Source: an uncultured Eubacteriales bacterium
GTDB lineage: Bacteria > Bacillota > Clostridia > Oscillospirales > CAG-272
DNA: 11,453 nucleotides
NCBI GenBank assembly: GCA_934489945.1
Contig: CAKSSY010000059.1
Coordinates: forward strand, 1 to 11,453
Direction of reading: 5' to 3'
The position numbers and the translations under genes are program-made. A model generated the notes under the pieces. That model was not told where the DNA came from and searched no databases. It was given only the letters and a program-made list of their open reading frames with translations. How positions within the stretch are numbered: the stretch's first letter is position 1; each line of letters begins with the position of its first letter. Below are positions 7,020 to 11,453 of this stretch, one piece after another.

Positions 7020-8336
7020 TCAGTCGAATAAAAAGTTTTCGGATTTTTCCCGATGGAAAAATCCACCAAAGGGATCCGACGCAACCGCTTTGGACTCAAG
7101 CGGAAGTCGGCTCATCAGAGCGTACCGTAACGCTTCCGGTGCGTGCGTCACCGCATGAGGTTCCGAGGAAGCATCTTCATTTCTCACACGGTCGCATAAA
7201 AGTGAGGACATCGAATGGATCAGCTCAGAACACCCTTCGCAAATGTGCAGACGGGGCTTCTCACCGCCGAGATACTCTCTCACCACACGCCAGCCCGGAA
7301 TCCGTCTGTCATCTGCGGCAATCATCGGCGGCATACCGGCAACTGCCTGCATGATCTCCACACCGCTCCTGCCGCTGTCCTGTCGACGGTTCCAAAGGTC
7401 GGGAGATGCCACCGCATAATGAAGCGCGTAGGGAGAAAATTCCTTTGCGATCCGCGTAGCCGCTTCACCGAGTGTCAGTCCCGGCTGACACAACTCACGC
7501 AGAACAAAAATTTCCCCTCCACCCGGACTCACGCCTACAAGCAAAGCTGCCAACATATCGAATCCGTAGTCAAACGCCAGAAAATAATTCCGAATCCGTG
7601 GAATTTCCGACATCCGGCAGACGTGACGCGAAGAGTCAAATTCCGGAAAGAATTGTCCTTCAAAAACGTCCCATTTGCCGTAAAGCCATGCTTCGCGTAA
7701 TCGCGGAGGCAATCCTTCCAGTTGTTTGCGATACTCAGGGTCGCGTTCCAGCAAATATGTGTTGTCACTCACAAGAGCACGGATAAAGCGATAATCCTCG
7801 GGATTTTCCCCGTCTCGATATTCGCGGTCAATAAACAACCGCTTTACCCAACCGTGCCCGATACCGCCGGGATTGCAGGTCAGATACATCCGTTTCGGAC
7901 AGGGATTCGGTCCGCGCAGACAAGCCTTGAATATCTGAAATTGATATTCGCTCAACTGCGTTGCTTCATCCATGGCGACCACATCATACTCTTGACCCTG
8001 ATAACGCAGAACATCACGGTCACACCCGCAATAGCCAAACTGAATGCGACTTCCGTTCGGCAAGCAGAAGCATTTCTCCGCCTCGCTGTACACAAGGAAA
8101 CTGCCGTATTCCGACAAAAACGCTGCCAGATGATTGGCTTTCAGCTCTGCATAGGAACGTCTCAAAAGCAAACATTTTGTCCCCGGATACTTCAGACAGA
8201 TTGCAATCAGTTTGCGACGCAGTGCCCATGATTTCCCACCGCCGCGAGCTCCGCCATAAGCGGTGAATTTCGCCCTTGAAGCGAAAAATTCCGCCTGTTT
8301 GGGATTCGGTTTTCCATCGATCTTTACCGTTTTCAT
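7020..8336 (-). CDS. terL: Phage terminase large subunit (packaging ATPase and nuclease)
   Basis: A 438-residue protein of normal length with both terminase domains. ATPase: adenine-binding PNPKQAEFF (10-18), Walker A GGARGGGKS (28-36), Walker B VVAMDEA (119-125, with catalytic Glu124) and the coupling motif LTCNPGG (152-158). RNase H-like nuclease: the first Asp in FDYGFD (D256), the second in SPDLW (D313), and a C-terminal HAPEALRYAL (398-407), where Glu401 occupies the place usually held by a third acidic residue, commonly Asp. It would translocate DNA into the head through the portal and cut the concatemer. It starts within the stop of the small subunit gene (ATGA, 8336-8333), so translation is coupled. 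All key residues are present, so the enzyme looks functional. Confidence 0.95.
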   Translation of the reverse strand: MKTVKIDGKPNPKQAEFFASRAKFTAYGGARGGGKSWALRRKLIAICLKYPGTKCLLLRRSYAELKANHLAAFLSEYGSFLVYSEAEKCFCLPNGSRIQFGYCGCDRDVLRYQGQEYDVVAMDEATQLSEYQFQIFKACLRGPNPCPKRMYLTCNPGGIGHGWVKRLFIDREYRDGENPEDYRFIRALVSDNTYLLERDPEYRKQLEGLPPRLREAWLYGKWDVFEGQFFPEFDSSRHVCRMSEIPRIRNYFLAFDYGFDMLAALLVGVSPGGGEIFVLRELCQPGLTLGEAATRIAKEFSPYALHYAVASPDLWNRRQDSGRSGVEIMQAVAGMPPMIAADDRRIPGWRVVREYLGGEKPRLHICEGCSELIHSMSSLLCDRVRNEDASSEPHAVTHAPEALRYALMSRLPLESKAVASDPFGGFFHREKSENFLFD

Positions 8337-8746
8337 TGACCGTCCTCATCAATATCGTGTTCAAAGACAAGTTTGATTTGATCCAGTTCACAAGAGGACT
8401 TTCCACCGGAGTCCGGTTTTTCGCCGTACCCCAAATGCCGCTTGAGATAGGCAGAGATCAAAGTCGCCGATAATCCCGAATTGAGAGCCTCGTCCTCAAA
8501 CATTGCACAAAGCGTATCGTACTCTTCCTGCCGCTCCTTCATGGAAAGACGAAAGTTTTCGACACCGACTCCAAGAAACCGACAGAAACCTGCCATGTTG
8601 GGAAACCGCCCGCCATTTTTGACTCCGTCACCGCAAGAATAGCACCGCATAATGTATTCCTTGGCACGTTCCGAGAGATCTCCCCATTGTTGCTCCGTTT
8701 CCTTTACACCATAATGAACCACTCCTTTCTTCCGGCGCGACATCAT
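8333..8746 (-). CDS. terS: Phage terminase small subunit (DNA-recognition subunit)
   Basis: A protein of 137 residues if started at the first ATG (8746; a second ATG follows at 8743). After a basic start (SRRKKG), it has a helical DNA-binding-type segment with FPNMAGFCRFLGV (helix-turn-helix-like, about residues 48-60), then a long helix with MKERQEEYDTLCAMFEDEAL and a LSATLISAYLKRHLGYGE segment. The C-terminus is acidic (FEHDIDEDG). This FPN.AGFcR.lGV ... FEDEALN ... YLKR.LGY pattern and its place directly before terL identify it as the small terminase. The start is uncertain: neither ATG has a good ribosome binding site. A TTG at 8779 would read through the repeats upstream, and the best Shine-Dalgarno sequence (AGAAAGGAG, 8730-8722) lies inside the gene. 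It is the first gene of the cassette. Confidence 0.8.
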   Translation of the reverse strand: MMSRRKKGVVHYGVKETEQQWGDLSERAKEYIMRCYSCGDGVKNGGRFPNMAGFCRFLGVGVENFRLSMKERQEEYDTLCAMFEDEALNSGLSATLISAYLKRHLGYGEKPDSGGKSSCELDQIKLVFEHDIDEDGQ

Positions 8747-8759
8747 AATACCGCACCCA

Positions 8760-8799
8760 AACCTGCCAAACCCTGCCAACTCCTGCCAACCTCTGTCAA
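8760..8799. repeat. Four 10-base direct repeats upstream of the viral cassette
   Basis: Read on the minus strand, TTGACAGAGG, TTGGCAGGAG, TTGGCAGGGT and TTGGCAGGTT follow each other without gaps. The period is exactly 10 bases, close to one helical turn. They fill the short space between the terminator of the CorC-family gene and the first viral gene, where an operator or promoter for the cassette would be expected. No matching -10 box is found at normal spacing from any of the repeats. Confidence 0.7.
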
Positions 8800-8807
8800 A
8801 AATAAAA

Positions 8808-8829
8808 AAACGTGTTTTTCAACACGTTT
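8808..8829 (-). terminator. Second intrinsic terminator after the CorC-family gene
   Basis: On the minus strand AAACGTGTT, a GAAA tetraloop and AACACGTTT form a 9-bp stem followed by TTTTATTTTT (8807-8798). It lies 12 bases after the first terminator hairpin, so the two act in tandem to stop transcripts before the viral cassette. Confidence 0.8.
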
Positions 8830-8831
8830 CG

Positions 8832-8868
8832 AAAACAAAAAGGAGCTGTTGCAAAATGCAACAGCTCC
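8832..8868 (-). terminator. Strong intrinsic terminator of the CorC-family gene
   Basis: On the minus strand GGAGCTGTTGCA and TGCAACAGCTCC form a perfect 12-bp stem with a 3-base loop (8868-8842), followed directly by TTTTTGTTTT (8841-8832). It starts 23 bases after the stop at 8892. A small GCCGG-TTTT-CCGGC hairpin also overlaps the gene end. Confidence 0.92.
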
Positions 8869-8891
8869 GTATTTTCTGCCGGAAAACCGGC

Positions 8892-10208
8892 TCAATCGTT
8901 CTTTTTTTCGTCTTTTTCTTTTTCCTCGTCCTCATCCTCGCTATCCTCATCCTTTTTCGGATGAACCGTAGCTTCAATTTCAAGAACGCGGCGCGAATCG
9001 GTTTTGGTCACAACAACATCCACATTTTCGTAGGTGAAGCTGTCTCCTTCCTCCGGAATCTTATCCAACTCCGTCATCACCCAACCGCCGACCGACATCT
9101 CGTCGCAATCGTTGCGAAGATCAAACAGTTCAAAAACATCGTCAAGCGGTGCTGTACAAAGAATTCTGTACTTGTTCTCACCGATCTCGACAATCTCCTC
9201 GACAACATCATCGTGTTCGTCCCAGATATCGCCGACCAATTCTTCAATAATGTCCTCCATCGTCACGATACCGAGAGTTCCGCCAAAGTCATCGGCAACC
9301 ACCGCCATGTGCGTTTTGGATTTCTGAAGAAGTTTGAGAAGTGCACTGATTTTAATGGATTTATGTACAGAAAGAACCGGTTTGATAATATCTTTAACCG
9401 CGGACTTTCCCGTCATAACTTTATTATAAAAATCCTTGTGATGAATGACGCCGATAATATTGTCGATCGTCCCCTTGAAAACGGGAAGACGCGAATATCC
9501 GGTCTTGATAAAAATGTCGTTAATCTCTTCCTTATCGGTTTCATCGGAAACTGCCTGAATATCCACGCGGTGCGTCAGAATCTCCTGCGCCTCACGATCA
9601 TTGAATTCCACGGCACTGCGAATCAACTCACTTTCCTGCTCGTTAATACCGCCCTCATGCTCCGCTTCCTCCACGAAGGTAATAATCTCATCCTCCGTAA
9701 TCAGGCTGTCATCGTCGCCGCCGTCCTTTTTATGAAAGAGTTTGGTAGTCAGCTTTTTAATGCCGATCAGTGCCGTAGCGGGAAGCCACAAAAGAACCTT
9801 CAATGTTTTCAGGAATGGCAAAAACGCCATCGCGAATTTTTCCGGCTTTTCCTTGGCAAGCCCCTTTGGCAAACTCTCACCGAAAATCAGAATCACAACC
9901 GTCAGAACGATCGTCGACCATGTACTACCGCTTGCACTGTCGCCATTCATCAAATCGATGAATAACAACGTGCCGACAGAAGAAGCGAGAATGTTTACAA
10001 TGTTGTTGCCGACTAGAACCGTCGAAAGAAGCCGATCATAGGAATCCACCAGTTTCAAAACTGCCGATGCCTTCTTGTCACCGTTTTCCGCGGCATTTTT
10101 GAGCTTAATCCTGTTGATGGAAGAAAAAGCCGTCTCGGATGCTGAAAAGCACGCGCTCAACACAACCAGACATATAATCAAAAGAATTTGCAATTCGGTC
10201 TTACCCAT
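8892..10208 (-). CDS. CNNM/CBS-domain membrane protein, HlyC/CorC family (putative divalent-cation transporter)
   Basis: A 438-residue protein with the full family layout. The CNNM (DUF21) transmembrane domain covers about 1-165, with SETAFSS (24-30), LVGNNIVNI (65-73) and FGESLPKGLAKEKPE (109-123). A linker TEDEIITFVEEAEHEGGI (171-188) leads to two CBS domains at about 207-265 and 270-330 (GYSRLPVF, IIGVIHHKDF, GGTLGIVTMEDIIEE), then a CorC_HlyC domain (about 345-415). The end is strikingly acidic (418-438, mostly Asp/Glu/Lys). Members of this family export Mg2+ or other divalent ions in several bacteria, with nucleotide/Mg2+ sensing by the CBS pair; 'hemolysin' in older annotations is a historical label. 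GAGGTG precedes the ATG by eight bases. Its start overlaps the stop of an upstream leader ORF by 8 bases, suggesting translational control. The promoter is perfect consensus. Confidence 0.93.
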   Translation of the reverse strand: MGKTELQILLIICLVVLSACFSASETAFSSINRIKLKNAAENGDKKASAVLKLVDSYDRLLSTVLVGNNIVNILASSVGTLLFIDLMNGDSASGSTWSTIVLTVVILIFGESLPKGLAKEKPEKFAMAFLPFLKTLKVLLWLPATALIGIKKLTTKLFHKKDGGDDDSLITEDEIITFVEEAEHEGGINEQESELIRSAVEFNDREAQEILTHRVDIQAVSDETDKEEINDIFIKTGYSRLPVFKGTIDNIIGVIHHKDFYNKVMTGKSAVKDIIKPVLSVHKSIKISALLKLLQKSKTHMAVVADDFGGTLGIVTMEDIIEELVGDIWDEHDDVVEEIVEIGENKYRILCTAPLDDVFELFDLRNDCDEMSVGGWVMTELDKIPEEGDSFTYENVDVVVTKTDSRRVLEIEATVHPKKDEDSEDEDEEKEKDEKKND

Positions 10209-10281
10209 GGTTTTTCACCTCGCAAGCCGAAATCAAGAAATGATAGTGCCGTATATGGCCGTTACTACCGTCTCCGTCCAA
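10201..10281 (-). CDS. Probable 26-residue leader peptide of the CorC-family gene
   Basis: A TTG start at 10281 lies 8 bases after AAGGAGG (10296-10290), an ideal ribosome binding site, and some 28 bases after the predicted transcription start. It encodes 26 residues: a Gly/Asp-rich start (DGDGSNGH), HIRHYHFLIS in the middle and ACEVKNHG at the end. There are four His (9, 12, 14, 25) and one Cys (20), and no signal peptide. The stop TAA is reached 8 bases inside the downstream gene (ATGGGTAA), so a ribosome finishing the leader would end exactly at the CorC start. I do not recognise a characterised family. A metal-responsive or stalling leader would fit an ion-transporter gene, but that is inference. 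If it is not translated, the AAGGAGG would be unexplained, as it is 81 bases from the main start. Confidence 0.6.
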   Translation of the reverse strand: MDGDGSNGHIRHYHFLISACEVKNHG

Positions 10282-10315
10282 AACAGAAACCTCCTTATAT
10301 GTACAAATTACAATT

Positions 10316-10344
10316 ATTATATTATGCTTTTCCCGCTTTGTCAA
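10316..10344 (-). promoter_or_regulatory. Consensus sigma-A promoter of the leader-CorC unit
   Basis: On the minus strand TTGACA (10344-10339) and TATAAT (10321-10316) are 17 bases apart, matching all 12 consensus positions. The expected start is near 10309, giving about 100 bases of leader before the CorC-family start. Confidence 0.88.
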
Positions 10345-10395
10345 GGGTTTCACATAAAATATTCCCCTCCTTTTTTTGCATTTTGTGGATTTCCC

Positions 10396-10424
10396 TTGAC
10401 AAAACGGAAGAAAAGTGTTAAACT
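10396..10424 (+). promoter_or_regulatory. Sigma-A promoter of aroB
   Basis: TTGACA (10396-10401) and TAAACT (10419-10424) are 17 bases apart. The expected start near 10431 lies just before a hairpin. The 11 bases around this -35 box are repeated, inverted, around the -35 box of the divergent promoter. Confidence 0.78.
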
Positions 10425-10437
10425 GTCTGTGTTGTAC

Positions 10438-10476
10438 GAGGGTTCGTCGCGTCAAAACGACAGAACCCTCTTTCCC
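10438..10476 (+). promoter_or_regulatory. Hairpin at the 5' end of the aroB mRNA
   Basis: GAGGGTTC pairs with GAACCCTC (8 bp), continuing as GTCG with CGAC after a single bulged A, around an 8-base loop. It starts about 7 bases after the predicted transcription start and is followed by TTTCCC, then AAAGGAG and the aroB ATG. It could stabilise the mRNA or act as a weak attenuator. It is far too small for a T-box, and I see no match to a known riboswitch. Confidence 0.6.
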
Positions 10477-10497
10477 ATACGGAAGAAAGGAGCGAAT

Positions 10498-11453
10498 ATG
10501 ATTACCGTCCCCGTCAGAACCCGGTCCCCTTACGAAATCCGAATCGGAAAAGGACTTCTCGACGAAATCGGCACCGTGCTCGCCGCACGATTCGGAATCG
10601 TGCGCGTTGTCGTAGTTACGGACCATACAGTAGAAAAACTTTACGGTGGCGCACTCATCTCTTCTCTTACCAATGCCGGACTGAAAGCAGAAACTTATGT
10701 CTTTCCGAGCGGTGAAGTTTCAAAAAATTTTGCCGTTCTTGAATCACTCCTGCACTTTCTTGCCCAACGGGAAATTACCCGTGCCGATATCGTCCTTGCA
10801 CTCGGCGGCGGCGTAACGGGAGACCTTGCTGGGTTTGCGGCAGCGATTTATATGCGCGGCATCCGTTTTGTCCAAATTCCTACCACACTTCTGGCGGCAG
10901 TCGATTCGTCCGTCGGCGGAAAAACAGCAATCAATCTCGGAAAGATCAAAAACCTTGTCGGAGCTTTCCACCAGCCCTCTTTTGTGCTGTGCGACACCGA
11001 TCTTCTTGCCTCTTTGCCGACCGAAATCATTGCCGATGGTATGGCAGAGGTCATCAAATACGGACTTCTCGGCGATAAAGAACTGATCGGCATTTTGCAG
11101 AGAGCCTTCTCTTATGAGGAAATCATTGCCCGCTGTGTCCGCACAAAGGCGGAACTGGTGTCGGAAGATGAAAAAGATGTCGGCAGACGAAGACTTCTGA
11201 ACTATGGTCATACCGTCGGACATGCCGTGGAACGCCTGTCAGACTTCACCATCGCGCACGGTCATGCCGTGGCAATCGGCATGGCTGTAATGTCACGTGC
11301 CGCTGCCGCACACAGTTTTTGTGATAAAAATGTCCCACTTGAAACCGAAAGACTCCTGAGGCTCTACAACCTGCCGACGCACTGTCCCTATCGTCCGGAC
11401 GCCATCGCTATGGCTGCCGCCGACGACAAAAAACGTTCCGGTGACAGTATCAC
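10498..11453 (+). CDS. aroB: 3-dehydroquinate synthase (C-terminus beyond window)
   Basis: The first 318 residues are present, lacking roughly the last 30-40. The enzyme converts DAHP to 3-dehydroquinate, the second step of the shikimate pathway, using NAD+ and a metal (Zn2+ or Co2+). Visible motifs: the dinucleotide-binding GGGVTGDLAGF (103-113); PTTLLAAVDSSVGGKTAIN (128-146) with active-site Lys142 and Asn146; KNLVGAFHQP (151-160); and metal ligands Glu184 (MAEVIKYG), His238 (NYGHTVGH) and His254 (AHGHAVAIGM). The start ATG has AAAGGAG five bases upstream and is the only sensible one. It is transcribed from its own promoter, divergent from the CorC-family gene. All catalytic residues that can be seen are intact, so it is a functional housekeeping gene. 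Confidence 0.96.
   Translation, partial: MITVPVRTRSPYEIRIGKGLLDEIGTVLAARFGIVRVVVVTDHTVEKLYGGALISSLTNAGLKAETYVFPSGEVSKNFAVLESLLHFLAQREITRADIVLALGGGVTGDLAGFAAAIYMRGIRFVQIPTTLLAAVDSSVGGKTAINLGKIKNLVGAFHQPSFVLCDTDLLASLPTEIIADGMAEVIKYGLLGDKELIGILQRAFSYEEIIARCVRTKAELVSEDEKDVGRRRLLNYGHTVGHAVERLSDFTIAHGHAVAIGMAVMSRAAAAHSFCDKNVPLETERLLRLYNLPTHCPYRPDAIAMAAADDKKRSGDSI

Noticed and set aside
8747..8779. TTG start at 8779 for the small terminase
   Set aside because: Its AGGAG touches the start codon with no spacer, and the added residues are only the translated 10-base repeats (GFGRFGCG).
1820..8890. Attachment-site direct repeats flanking the viral cassette
   Set aside because: I compared the two junctions by eye and found only 6-7 base matches such as AACACG, which are expected by chance. 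There is no integrase or tRNA gene nearby.
8856..9965. 369-codon open frame on the plus strand opposite the CorC-family gene
   Set aside because: It is antisense to a gene with clear CNNM, CBS and CorC_HlyC motifs. Its translation shows no recognisable domain, and it begins inside the terminator stem.
10209..10309. Metal riboswitch (M-box, NiCo or Mn type) before the CorC-family gene
   Set aside because: The leader is only about 100 bases, lacks the conserved cores of these classes that I can recall, and is better explained by the coupled small ORF.
10355..10385. AAAGGAGG followed by ATGTGA on the minus strand between the divergent promoters
   Set aside because: It lies upstream of the predicted CorC start point, encodes a single codon, and is most simply a chance purine run.
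10425..10497. T-box leader before aroB
   Set aside because: About 67 bases with one hairpin is far too short, and no T-box sequence or antiterminator is present.

Overview
The window looks like chromosomal DNA of a low-to-moderate GC Firmicute, most likely an uncultured Clostridia (Eubacteriales-type) bacterium. The reasons are the near-consensus sigma-A promoters (TTGACA-17-TATAAT), the strong AAGGAGG-type ribosome binding sites, and the DUF1836 and DUF6106-like genes. No species can be named from the sequence alone.

Left host part (1-1819). A small two-helix membrane protein gene (minus, cut by the window edge) is divergent from a two-gene unit on the plus strand: a DUF1836 DNA-binding-type regulator and, overlapping it by 17 bases, a small lipoprotein. 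The two divergent promoters are packed so closely that their -35 boxes are only 6 bases apart. After the lipoprotein come 154 bases with three strong hairpins, which separate it from the convergent viral genes.

Central viral cassette (1974 to about 8746, all minus). Reading along the minus strand: small terminase, large terminase, a large predicted beta-propeller structural protein, portal, scaffold, P22-type coat protein and a head-tail connector. The genes overlap or nearly touch, and all are open with no frameshift. Together they could build and fill a P22-like head. There is no integrase, regulator, replication gene, tail tube or spike, lysis gene or recognisable attachment site, and host genes lie directly on both sides. 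This head-and-packaging-only island is the most unusual thing in the window. It could be a prophage remnant, a satellite or a domesticated capsid.

Right host part (8808-11453). A CNNM/CBS/CorC-HlyC membrane protein gene (minus) ends at two tandem terminators placed immediately before the viral cassette. Upstream, between a perfect-consensus promoter and the start of this gene, lies a probable 26-codon leader ORF with a near-ideal ribosome binding site. It is histidine-rich, and its stop codon overlaps the start of the membrane protein gene. Divergent from it is aroB (3-dehydroquinate synthase, shikimate pathway), cut by the right edge, with its own promoter and a hairpin at the start of its mRNA.
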